Assembly (NCBI GenBank): GCA_902765305.1
Contig: CACWZI010000001.1
Span: 1-64,000 of the forward strand
DNA: 64,000 nucleotides
Origin: an uncultured Eubacteriales bacterium
Lineage (GTDB): Bacteria > Bacillota > Clostridia > Christensenellales > Aristaeellaceae
Direction: 5' to 3'
Part shown: positions 34,723 through 42,466 of the stretch, piece after piece
Numbering within the stretch: the stretch's first letter is position 1
Layout of the letters: each line of letters starts with the position of its first letter
Notes under the pieces: model-generated
The model's input: the letters and a program-made list of their open reading frames with translations, nothing else
What the model was told of the DNA's origin: nothing
Databases searched by the model: none
Translations under genes and position numbers: made by a program

Positions 34723-35877
34723 ATGATTACGTCATTTAACGGCGAACGCCTTAAGAAAGCACGTGTTTATCGTGGCATGACCGTGGCAGAATTGGCAGAA
34801 AAAGCTGGTTGCTTAAGGCAGACTGTGTCGATGTATGAGAATGGCAAGACAAAGCCGATGGATGAAACAACGATAATGCGCTTGGCAGATGTACTGTGCT
34901 TTCCTCCAAAGTTTTTTATGGAGGATGATACCCCTGTAACGGTTGGTTCAGTGTATTTCAGGGCTTTGCTGACGACAAACAAGAAGTATCGTGCTGAACA
35001 GATTCAGAAAATGGAGTTTCTGGCCCAGCTCTATTGTTTTTTGCAGGAGTATATTGATTTTCCAAAACTGGAACTGCCTGACTTTTCAGGTTGCACACCA
35101 GAAGATGCAGCGAAGAAGCTTCGGGAGCATTGGAAACTTGGTAAAGGACCAATTGAAAATATAGTTGGCATTGCTGAATCACACGGTATACTGGTTACTT
35201 CATTCGCAACATCCACAGACGATATAGATGCGTTCAGTCAGATGGTTGATGTGAATGGAAATACGGTATACCTTATTGGATACTCAAATAATAAAACATC
35301 CGCGGCTCGTATCCACTTTGACATTGCTCACGAAATAGGCCATATTTGCCTTCATGAGTGGAGTGAGGATGTTGAAGCGCTTGACAGAAAAGAATTCAAA
35401 GAAAGAGAGGATGAAGCAAATAGGTTTGCAGCCGCTTTCCTTCTTCCGGAAGAGAGTTTTAGAGCAGATGCCACAAGACAACTGCTTCGAATCCCCTATT
35501 ATACAGAATTGAAGAGAAGATGGAAAGTGTCCATTCAAGCCATGAGCAGACGCGCTCAAAAACTGGGAATAATCTCTATGGATGAGTATCAAATGACGAT
35601 TCGTATTCTACAGCGAAGAGGCATGAGAAAAGATGAACCTCTTGATGATATACTCAGGACTGCTACACCCTCTCTATTGAAAACAGCAGTTTCGATGTTG
35701 ATAGAGGAAGATGTGTTTACGCCTAAAGAGTTTATGGATGAATTGTCTTATGTGTATGGATTTAGTCTATCAGCAAAGGAAGTTGAGTATCTGTTGGATC
35801 TACCGGAAGGTACATTGAACGTTTCCAATATAATTGATTTCAAGAGCCTGAAGCTAAAGGGCATCAAGAAACAATAA
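34723..35877 (+). CDS. XRE regulator with ImmA/IrrE metallopeptidase domain
   Basis: 384 residues. N-terminal HTH (GERLKKARVYRGMTVAELAEKAGCLRQTVSMYENG), then a COG2856-type Zn peptidase with HFDIAHEIGHICLH (HExxH) and a downstream EDEANRFAAAFLLPEE carrying the third ligand. ImmA-like proteins cut or antagonise repressors of mobile elements after DNA damage; IrrE-like ones act as stress regulators. ATG 34723 is preceded by GAGGTG. A helical C-terminal part of about 130 residues is not recognised. Partner: the gene before it. Confidence 0.88.
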   Translation: MITSFNGERLKKARVYRGMTVAELAEKAGCLRQTVSMYENGKTKPMDETTIMRLADVLCFPPKFFMEDDTPVTVGSVYFRALLTTNKKYRAEQIQKMEFLAQLYCFLQEYIDFPKLELPDFSGCTPEDAAKKLREHWKLGKGPIENIVGIAESHGILVTSFATSTDDIDAFSQMVDVNGNTVYLIGYSNNKTSAARIHFDIAHEIGHICLHEWSEDVEALDRKEFKEREDEANRFAAAFLLPEESFRADATRQLLRIPYYTELKRRWKVSIQAMSRRAQKLGIISMDEYQMTIRILQRRGMRKDEPLDDILRTATPSLLKTAVSMLIEEDVFTPKEFMDELSYVYGFSLSAKEVEYLLDLPEGTLNVSNIIDFKSLKLKGIKKQ

Positions 35878-35938
35878 GGCACATAAATATGGACTATATT
35901 TCCTGGCTGTGTATTAAAACATGAAAAGAGGGGAAAGC

Positions 35939-36064
35939 GTGGCGGTTCATCATGGCGGAAAAGTTGGCAAAGCAGCAAAGACTCTGGCGTCAAAATCAAC
36001 TTCCAAAACTCAGAAGAGCAAAGCAGGCACGACTCTGGCTAACCATAAGGCAGAAAAACATTAG
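35939..36064 (+). CDS. Small basic Ala/Lys/Ser-rich protein (41 aa)
   Basis: GTG 35939 has AGAGGGGAAAGC upstream and opens a frame for AVHHGGKVGKAAKTLASKST followed by SKTQKSKAGTTLANHKAEKH and stop TAG. The even, low-complexity basic composition and the good ribosome site argue for a real small protein, of a type I remember in clostridial genomes. It could bind nucleic acid. It lies between the ImmA gene and a terminator, so it is the last gene of that transcript. Confidence 0.65.
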   Translation: MAVHHGGKVGKAAKTLASKSTSKTQKSKAGTTLANHKAEKH

Positions 36065-36080
36065 ACAGTCACTGTAAAAC

Positions 36081-36124
36081 AACCACCATAGCAGTATTGG
36101 TAAACAAATACTACTATGGTGGTT
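36081..36124. terminator. Terminator of the ImmA operon
   Basis: AACCACCATAG-CAGTATT pairs with AATACTA-CTATGGTGGTT, a strong stem with a short loop. Confidence 0.8.
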
Positions 36125-36140
36125 AATGATATGCAATTAT

Positions 36141-36401
36141 TTATAATGGTTTGAAAATAGTTTGAGGATTCTCTGAGAATAAACGACCATAGAATTCCAT
36201 TGCATATCTATCTGTCATTCCGGCTATAAAATCACAAATTGTTCTTGCTTGCCATAACACATCTGTCGACATAAGGTACAATGCTTTTGTATCCTCCGGG
36301 AGTAAAACAAAACCTCCCGGAGAGTTTAACTTCTTAAACATATTCACAATAAGGTCATGTCCACGGTTTTCAGCAACCTTTCTGATTGTTGTTTTTCATG
36401 G
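36141..36401 (-). pseudogene. dGTPase (dGTP triphosphohydrolase) C-terminal fragment
   Basis: The frame reads RKVAENRGHDLIVNMFKKLN, GFVLLPEDTKALYL, ARTICDFIAGMTDRYAMEFYG and ends SENPQTIFKPL, the typical tail of clostridial Dgt-type HD-domain dGTPases. The HD catalytic part is missing and an in-frame TGA lies just upstream (about 36404). Dgt enzymes can act in phage defence by lowering dGTP; here only a scar remains, between the ImmA operon and a phage-type gene set. Confidence 0.75.
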
Positions 36402-36419
36402 ATTTGTCCTCACTTTCGA

Positions 36420-37535
36420 TTAATCGTTGAAATCGTTTTGCGCAGTGTTCATTTCAGGGCGCTTGTCGTCCTCGGTGACGAGCACCGGTTTTCCCTGCGG
36501 GCGTTCCACCAGCCCGGCCAGCAGCTCAGCAAAGTGCTTCTTGCCCAGGAGCCGTTCCATCGCGGTGATGCCCAGCAGTTTCTGTTCATAGGGGTTCTTG
36601 CCATCGGCGATGACCTTCGCTGCCACGGCCTGATCGTTCACATAACGGCGGTTCGCCCGGCCCTCCACGACCTTCCAGCCTGGGAACCGCGTCCCGGCCA
36701 GCGCCGCCTGCAGCGCGTAGTCCTTGATGCCGCTTGCCCAGTTGACCAGGGCGTCCACCTGTGTTAATATGGAAGCGATCTCATCGTCGGTCAGCAGGGG
36801 CGGCTCCCGAAAGTCGTACTGCGCCAGGGCCATCTGGTGCTCGGCCAGCGTCCGGCACTGGTTCCTGGCCCGGCAGAACCGGCACCAGTCGCCGCACTCG
36901 AATTCGCCCTTGCCCTCGTAAGCCATCTGCGCGATGGGCGCGAGCACGTCGTTGGACCAGGCATACAGGTCATCCTTCGTGATCTCCGCCTCGTCAATGG
37001 CAGACAGCCGGGGCTGGAAGATGACCGTCTTCACGCGGGTGAAGTCGTACAGGCAGGAGAGCAACTCGCACACGCCCAGGCTGTAGATGCGCAACTGCGG
37101 CGAGGTGGCGGGCACCGGCAGATTGCCGAATTTGAAGTCGATCACGATGACCGTGTCGCCGCCGACCACGATTGCGTCCGAGGTGCCCATGCAGTCCGGG
37201 ATGAAGGCCCGCAGGTCAAGGCGCTGTTCAACGTACACGGCGGGCTCGATGCCCTGGGCGCGGAAGTCGGCGACCTGCTCCATGACGTACTGGACGTAGC
37301 CTTCCGCCGCCTCCTGCATCTCGTTGCTGTACTGCTTGAACAGCGGGCGCGGGTCAGTGGTGTTCCTGCCCAACGTCTGAAGCAGCAGGTGCTCGCACAA
37401 CGCATGGGCCTCGGTGCCCTCGGAAGCGTAGCTGCTGGTGGTGTCCGCCATGTCCTCGCACAGCCGGGCCGAGCGCGGGCAGTGCAGCCACCGTTCGCTG
37501 CTGGAGGGGGACAGGAGGGAATGCTGATTAGGCAT
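36420..37535 (-). CDS. DUF2800 phage protein, PD-(D/E)XK (Cas4/RecB-like) nuclease family
   Basis: 371 residues. SPSSSERWLHCPRSARL at the start, EGTEAHALCEHLL, YVEQRLDLRAFIPDCMGTSDAIVV, TVIVIDFKFGN (nuclease core with D and K) and WCRFCRARNQCRTL, a Cys cluster as in RecB/Cas4-type iron-sulfur nucleases. DUF2800 genes are found in phage replication cassettes. ATG 37535 with GGGGGTG upstream is preferred over an in-frame start 21 bases earlier. It overlaps the next upstream gene by 8 bp. Confidence 0.85.
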   Translation of the reverse strand: MPNQHSLLSPSSSERWLHCPRSARLCEDMADTTSSYASEGTEAHALCEHLLLQTLGRNTTDPRPLFKQYSNEMQEAAEGYVQYVMEQVADFRAQGIEPAVYVEQRLDLRAFIPDCMGTSDAIVVGGDTVIVIDFKFGNLPVPATSPQLRIYSLGVCELLSCLYDFTRVKTVIFQPRLSAIDEAEITKDDLYAWSNDVLAPIAQMAYEGKGEFECGDWCRFCRARNQCRTLAEHQMALAQYDFREPPLLTDDEIASILTQVDALVNWASGIKDYALQAALAGTRFPGWKVVEGRANRRYVNDQAVAAKVIADGKNPYEQKLLGITAMERLLGKKHFAELLAGLVERPQGKPVLVTEDDKRPEMNTAQNDFND

Positions 37536-37863
37536 CGTCGTCACCCCCGGTTCCAAGGGCCTGAACCGCCCTGACCAGCGGTTCGTAGTCGCTGGGGTTC
37601 ACATCCTTCAGGGACTTCGCGCCCAGGTCGAGGATCATCTGCTTGATGTCCGCCGCAAAGCCCATCTCGCACTTGACGCGCAGGATGTCCCGCACGTCCT
37701 CCAGCTTCAGGGGCTTGCGCTCCTGGAGCAGCTCGGCCTCAGTCTCCTCCGGGGTGCTGTACATCTGCGCCAGGCTGTCCGCCACGCTGATCAGCGCGTT
37801 CGCCGCTGTGCGCAGCTCCTCGATCACGAGGTTCATCTCGCTCATTGCTGCCATTTTCCTCAT
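37528..37863 (-). CDS. Small phage-type protein, often annotated 'rrp5-like'
   Basis: 111 residues. N-terminal helix ELRTAANALISVADSLAQMY, then a linker and LKLEDVRDILRVKCEMGFAADIKQMI, LGAKSLKDVNPSDYEPLV, which match the small phage proteins regularly found before DUF2800 genes. The start may be Met1, Met4 or Met7 (ATG 37845). A role in phage DNA replication is inferred from context. Confidence 0.65.
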   Translation of the reverse strand: MRKMAAMSEMNLVIEELRTAANALISVADSLAQMYSTPEETEAELLQERKPLKLEDVRDILRVKCEMGFAADIKQMILDLGAKSLKDVNPSDYEPLVRAVQALGTGGDDDA

Positions 37864-38050
37864 AGCCTCCGTTCTTGATCTGGTTGATTTCGATGTCGCT
37901 GACCGTATCGCCGGGAACCAGAATGGTCAGCTTGCGCTTCTCGCCGAGCAGGAAACGCAGCAGGCGTTCCCGCACGGAGACATTCCGAATGGCGACCACG
38001 CCGCCGGTCTGCGGCTTGCGGGATACGCTGATTCGCAGGGTGTGCTGCAT
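37739..38050 (-). CDS. Small element-encoded protein (RISVSRKP family)
   Basis: 103 residues from ATG 38050, with GGAGGTGAG upstream. The core HTLRISVSRKPQTGGVVAIR, NVSVRERLLRFLLGEKRKLT, ILVPGDTVSDIEINQ is a pattern I remember as common downstream of sigma-like genes in clostridial elements. The last 40 residues (SNERDEPRDRGAAHSGERAD...) lie in the overlap with the next gene and are low-complexity, so the natural stop may have been lost by frameshift. Confidence 0.6.
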   Translation of the reverse strand: MQHTLRISVSRKPQTGGVVAIRNVSVRERLLRFLLGEKRKLTILVPGDTVSDIEINQIKNGGYEENGSNERDEPRDRGAAHSGERADQRGGQPGADVQHPGGD

Positions 38051-38113
38051 GCTCTCACCTCCCCGAGAGGGCGGTATTGTTGTTGCCTCTCGTCCTGTAG
38101 CCACGGGGAGGGG

Positions 38114-38671
38114 TCAAAAAGGACGTTTCTCCAGAATTTCCTTCAACTTTTTTTCAGCACGCTGCAGACGGTGGGAGACATTGTTGGGCTTGTCGCCGAT
38201 CATGGCGGCGTACTCGATCAGGGAGAGGCCATCCAGGTGGACAGCGATGATCATTTCGGCGTAGTCCGGCTTCAGCACACGGCGCAGCATCTCGCACTGT
38301 TCCTGGTAGCTGTCCCGCCGTTCCGCCGCGTACTGACCAGCGGTGTCCGGGAAGGCGTCGACGTCGAAGTGGCTACGCTCCCCGTGGTTCCCGGCGTCCT
38401 CAGGGTGATCTCCGATAAAGCCAACCTTGTGATCGAGACGCCGGGGGATGGCGTCATCGTCGGTGTGTCGCCAGTGGCGGTGCCAGTTGTTGTAGTCGGG
38501 CCGGTTGAAGCGCTCCTCGATGATCTCCTGTGGAGAGCGCGGCCTTATAGTGGAAGGATCATCCGCAACGGCTCGGCGCTCGTCGTAGTCGGTCTGGATC
38601 ATGAGGGTGAAGTCCTCCTCGGGTACGTCGATGTCGGTGAGTTGGTTGTCATAGCGAACTCTGATTTTCAT
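38114..38671 (-). CDS. Sigma-70-like HTH protein of mobile element
   Basis: 185 residues. Starts MKIRVRYDNQLTDIDVPEED and has a C-terminal region-4-like HTH (EMIIAVHLDGLSLIEYAAMI, GDKPNNVSHRLQRAEKKLKE). These element-borne sigma-like proteins are thought to regulate element genes. ATG 38671 with AAAGGGGC upstream is preferred to an in-frame start 42 bases earlier. The gene ends KRPF-stop and the sequence directly after, if read through, gives PLPVATGRE, which mirrors the leader of the zinc-ribbon gene at 25746. Confidence 0.7.
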   Translation of the reverse strand: MKIRVRYDNQLTDIDVPEEDFTLMIQTDYDERRAVADDPSTIRPRSPQEIIEERFNRPDYNNWHRHWRHTDDDAIPRRLDHKVGFIGDHPEDAGNHGERSHFDVDAFPDTAGQYAAERRDSYQEQCEMLRRVLKPDYAEMIIAVHLDGLSLIEYAAMIGDKPNNVSHRLQRAEKKLKEILEKRPF

Positions 38672-39108
38672 GGAGTGCCCCTTTCCGCCTGGGCATCTCA
38701 GCGGGGGACACATAGAAATCCGGTCATCGACGCACCGTCACCGACCGGCATGGCTCAAAATGGGCGCAGCAAGGCTCGGTGGGTACATCGGTGGTCATGG
38801 AGCAGCCATGCTGCTCTGGACTCCGTATGTATCCCGCCGCCTTATGCGCATCTCAGGCTTTGAGATTGATGTGGGTGTTCTCTGTCTTACAGAGGACAGG
38901 AACGATCGAAATGAGCAGAGAATAAGGTTTATACCGACTCAACTTATCAAAGGCTTCTCAATCGCAGTCCGTTTTTCAAATATTGAATTTGACTTTTGGC
39001 CTGTATCGTGTTATGATTTTATTGTTGAGTGGACTGCCCTATCGACAATCTGATTATACAAAATGGCCCACTACAAGCTGGGGATGGTTTGGTACATGAT
39101 GGGACAGA
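38672..39108. other. Divergent intergenic region without a supported gene
   Basis: Separates the minus-strand phage-type genes from the plus-strand defence genes. Open frames here have poor composition and no ribosome site. The GC-rich left part changes near 38860 to AT-rich DNA, a likely junction of two acquired segments. No clear promoter stands out. Confidence 0.5.
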
Positions 39109-40272
39109 ATGGGACAAGTCAAAAAGGAGTGGCGACTTTCTGTGGATTTCAAGACGATATTTTCAATCTTGAAGAACCGTTTATCGGACGGCGATGATGT
39201 ACCATCTTTTTTTCGTGAACTTCTGGCTATGATTACGAGCGTATCGGAAGCCGATTGGGGCACAAAGAAAGATCCGTCATCACGTGTGAAGGATGACACT
39301 TTGCGAAGCTATAGCAAACGGGGCTTGACTAAGGCGTTTGCAAAAAGCATTGTATATCGTCTGACTCCTGAGCGATTGACGTCTATGATTCAAAAGAGGC
39401 CACCGGCACTTCGTCAAGCACTGGCTGAGGATTTCCAGCCCTACAACGATTCCGCAAATAAAGACAATGTGGGAAAGATCGTTGCAGACCTTCTCGTGGA
39501 GATCATTCGTACCGCAGCAGGCATCGTTCCCGCTGACGAGCTGATTGTAATAAAGCAGCAGGAAACGGCTGTTGAGCTAAAGCATAAATACGGTGAATTA
39601 CTTAGGAATGAAGCAGGTGATTGTTGTCCCTTCCCTGGTTGCGGAAGAGCATTGTTTATTACAAACGGGGACAAGGCTATTCCCAGTTACGAAGTTTGCA
39701 TCATCGATAAGGGGAAAGGCGATAGTATAACAAACCTCATAGCCCTGTGTCCGAATTGCTATGCCGTGTACAGTGTGGACACGGATAAAGCAAAAACTCG
39801 AGAGCTGAATGCGGTCAAGAAAATACTGCTTGGACATAAAGAGAGCGCTCGTCTGCTTGACAACCTGCCTTTAGAGAAGGGAATCATCGCTGTAATCAGC
39901 AGGATACGAAAGCTTGACGAGAAAGATTTGGAGGACGCGACGCTTGATCCAAAGGAGATTAAGCAAAAGCTGATCCGTTCTGAAAGCTATGCTTTGTATA
40001 AAACGGTAAACGACTATGTGAGTACATATTATGTGCGCCTTCGAGAAATCATGGTCAATTTGGATAAGCGCGGTGAAATTGATTATGATGAAATACAGGA
40101 TCAGATGAAGGCACTGTACCGAAGACTGAAAAAAACGAAAAAGTCCCGGGAAGAGATTTTTAATGAGATTGTTGAGAAGATACACCGTGTGACACTGCAA
40201 GAGGCTTTGTATTGCCAGATCGTGGTATCCTACTTTATCCAGAGCTGTGAGGTATTCGATGCAATTGCCTAA
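39109..40272 (+). CDS. ABC-three-component-like system, first component with HNH-like zinc domain
   Basis: 387 residues. Residues 180-240 form an HNH-like zinc domain: CCPFPGCGRALF, then IDKGKGDSITNLIALCPNCYAVYSVD. The four Cys and NLIALCPNC are as in HNH nucleases, but the His before the DKG stretch is replaced (VCIIDK) and the usual CPNCH is CPNCY, so nuclease activity is doubtful. The C-terminal 150 residues are helical and end YFIQSCEVFDAIA, as in effector subunits of ABC-3C conflict systems. Start ATG 39109 lacks a ribosome site; GTG 39142 has AAGGAG about 12 bases upstream and is an alternative. It overlaps the next gene. Confidence 0.78.
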   Translation: MGQVKKEWRLSVDFKTIFSILKNRLSDGDDVPSFFRELLAMITSVSEADWGTKKDPSSRVKDDTLRSYSKRGLTKAFAKSIVYRLTPERLTSMIQKRPPALRQALAEDFQPYNDSANKDNVGKIVADLLVEIIRTAAGIVPADELIVIKQQETAVELKHKYGELLRNEAGDCCPFPGCGRALFITNGDKAIPSYEVCIIDKGKGDSITNLIALCPNCYAVYSVDTDKAKTRELNAVKKILLGHKESARLLDNLPLEKGIIAVISRIRKLDEKDLEDATLDPKEIKQKLIRSESYALYKTVNDYVSTYYVRLREIMVNLDKRGEIDYDEIQDQMKALYRRLKKTKKSREEIFNEIVEKIHRVTLQEALYCQIVVSYFIQSCEVFDAIA

Positions 40273-40483
40273 CAAACTATACTCATATGAGAATAGCACC
40301 TTGGCATTAATCCCAATGGTTCTGCGTGAACTTGAAAATGGGCCGATACCTGCCAATCTGCTGTACCTGAGTTTAAGACAGGCTCTCAAAGATCCAACGG
40401 ACTATTTATCCGTTATGGATTGTCTTTACGCTCTTAGAGCCATTGACATCAGTGAAGAAGGGAATGTATTCCGATGCTTATAG
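40259..40483 (+). CDS. ABC-three-component-like system, small middle component
   Basis: 74 residues: KLYSYENSTLALIPMVLREL, PIPANLLYLSLRQALKDPTD, YLSVMDCLYALRAIDISEEG. A small winged-helix-like protein between effector and ATPase genes is the mark of the ABC-3C layout. ATG 40259 has GAGGT at a short distance; it overlaps the previous gene by 14 bp and the next by 10 bp, so all three are tightly coupled. Confidence 0.75.
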   Translation: MQLPNKLYSYENSTLALIPMVLRELENGPIPANLLYLSLRQALKDPTDYLSVMDCLYALRAIDISEEGNVFRCL

Positions 40484-42117
40484 AGATGCACTCTCCAGTA
40501 TTCAAAGAGAAGGGTTCTGTGCGTCCGCCTGTCAAGTTTGGGCCGGGCTTAAATGTCGTGCTTGGAAAAGAGAACGGTGAGAACTCCATTGGTAAATCAT
40601 CAGCGCTACTCGCTATAGATTTTGTATTCGGTGGAAATACTTATCTAAAGAGCGATGGCGTTCATCACATCGGCGATCACACAATATTCTTCACATTCTG
40701 TTTTGAAGGAAAGGAGCACTATTTTGCCCGCAGTACTGCGGATTCAGAGTATATCCATGTCTGTACGTCAGATTTTCAGCTTACCGGGGCGAAATGGGAA
40801 AGGGCGGAGTTTACCGACTGGTTGAAACAAATGTATCATATGGATTTCCCGGGCCTCTCGTTTCGCTCGACTCTCAGTAGCTTCTTCCGAATCTACGGAA
40901 AAGAAAATACAGATGAGAGAAAGCCTCTTAGAGGACTGCCCGGTCAAAGCATGGAGAAATCCATTGATGTGCTGGTTAAGCTGTTTGACCGATATAAAGA
41001 CATTGATGTTTATAATGGCCGACTGGAGGAGCAAAAAAAGAAGCTGGCTGCATTTCGTGAGGCCAGACGATATCGTTTTGTGCCGGATTTGGTGGGTGGT
41101 AAACCTCAGTATGAGGAGAACATAACCTACATTCGTGAGCTTGAAGCTGAATTGGAAAACCTGACTGAGACACAGAGCTTCGAAGCTGATGAACAGAGTA
41201 TTGAGAAAGCTCGAATTAAGGCTGAACTGACCAACGATAAGCTCCAGCTTGAGACTCAGCTTCAGGCGTTAGAGCGGAGATTAAAACTGATCTCCATGAA
41301 CATGGAGTTTGGTCTTTATCCTACCGAAGCCGACCTGTCCGCGCTCCAGGAATTCTTCCCCGGCGTCAATCTCCGAAAAATATATGAAGTAGAGCAATAC
41401 CACCAGAAATTGGCTTCTATCCTTGATCAGCAATTCGAGGAGGAAAGGCAAACGGTCGAAGCCGAAATTTCCCAAGTTAAAGCCCAATTGGAAGGGATCA
41501 AAGAGGAACTCAGAAAGCTGGGATTTGTTGGGAACCTAACAAAAGATTTTTTGGACAAACATGCGGAATTAAAGGGAAGAATTGATGCGCTCAAGGCGCA
41601 GAACAATGCTTTTCTGACGCTCAACGACTTACAAGATGCCAGAAGGATTGCGGATGAGCAACTGAAACGGGCAATTAAAGATGTTCTTTTTGATCTGCAA
41701 AGCGCAATCAATGGAAAGATGAAGGAGTATAACGATACTTTGTTTGCTGACAGTCGGAAAGCTCCCCACGTGTCGTTCTATGAATACAACAGTTATCATT
41801 TTGAAACGCCGGATGATACGGGAACAGGATCAAATTACAAAGGTCTGGTTATCTACGATTTGGCAATCCTGGCGTTGACAGCATTGCCAGCAATAGCCCA
41901 CGATTCTCTCATATTGAAGAATATCAGCGACGAGTCCATCGACGGTATTATGAGAATCTATGAAGCGAGCGAAAAACAGGTCTTCATTGCCTTTGATAAG
42001 CAAGCGGCTTATAAGGACGATACCAGAAGAATTCTGCTGGCGCATACAGTGCTGAAGCTCTCAGATGGTAATTGTGAGCTGTACGGCGAATCATGGAATA
42101 AGGAGAATGCCCAATGA
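40474..42117 (+). CDS. ABC-three-component-like system, SMC/RecN-type ATPase (DUF2326-like)
   Basis: 547 residues. N-terminal P-loop variant GKENGENSIGKSSALLAIDF (G-x(4)-GKSS), early VFGGNTYL, a central coiled coil (about 190-430), and a C-terminal ABC-like half with SNYKGLVIYDLAILALTALP and HDSLILKNISDESIDGIMRI, the variant Walker B/D-loop region. The family is DUF2326, the ATPase of ABC-3C systems, predicted to sense invading DNA or its processing and to trigger the effector. The last codon overlaps the HTH gene (ATGA). Confidence 0.82.
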   Translation: MLIEMHSPVFKEKGSVRPPVKFGPGLNVVLGKENGENSIGKSSALLAIDFVFGGNTYLKSDGVHHIGDHTIFFTFCFEGKEHYFARSTADSEYIHVCTSDFQLTGAKWERAEFTDWLKQMYHMDFPGLSFRSTLSSFFRIYGKENTDERKPLRGLPGQSMEKSIDVLVKLFDRYKDIDVYNGRLEEQKKKLAAFREARRYRFVPDLVGGKPQYEENITYIRELEAELENLTETQSFEADEQSIEKARIKAELTNDKLQLETQLQALERRLKLISMNMEFGLYPTEADLSALQEFFPGVNLRKIYEVEQYHQKLASILDQQFEEERQTVEAEISQVKAQLEGIKEELRKLGFVGNLTKDFLDKHAELKGRIDALKAQNNAFLTLNDLQDARRIADEQLKRAIKDVLFDLQSAINGKMKEYNDTLFADSRKAPHVSFYEYNSYHFETPDDTGTGSNYKGLVIYDLAILALTALPAIAHDSLILKNISDESIDGIMRIYEASEKQVFIAFDKQAAYKDDTRRILLAHTVLKLSDGNCELYGESWNKENAQ

Positions 42118-42329
42118 AAATGAGTTATAAACGGCTGTGGAAACTTCTTATTGACCGGGATATGAGCAAGACTGCTCTTCGCCAGGCTGCTGGAATCAGT
42201 TCTTCTTCTATGGCGAAACTGACCAAGGGCGAGAATGTTACTACGACCGTACTTGTCAAGATTTGTGAAGCACTGCATTGTGGCCTTGATGACATCGCAG
42301 AAATCGTTGAAGAAGATGGGCCTGTATAA
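42114..42329 (+). CDS. HTH regulator of the ABC-3C-like operon
   Basis: 71 residues. YKRLWKLLIDRDMSKTALRQAAGISSSSMAKLTKGENVTT is a Cro-type HTH of the small XRE group that often accompanies restriction or defence operons. It starts in an ATGA overlap with the ATPase gene. Likely an autoregulator. Confidence 0.82.
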   Translation: MKMSYKRLWKLLIDRDMSKTALRQAAGISSSSMAKLTKGENVTTTVLVKICEALHCGLDDIAEIVEEDGPV

Positions 42330-42466
42330 TTAACTACTGAAATTGCATTGAAGTTGTTATTTGGTATATAATAGTACCCGGATAACATTGCAAAAAGTAT
42401 TGCTGTCGCAAAACAGCTTCATATACAAGTGAAATCATCGACAAGATACAATAAGGATGTGGGAAA

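Noticed and set aside
36141..36401. Complete small HD-domain or antitoxin protein
   Set aside because: The sequence equals the conserved tail of dGTPases and lacks an independent start, so it is a fragment.
38670..39053. Plus-strand 127-codon frame in the divergent gap
   Set aside because: Spans a composition change, overlaps the ribosome site of the sigma-like gene in antisense, and has no recognisable domain.
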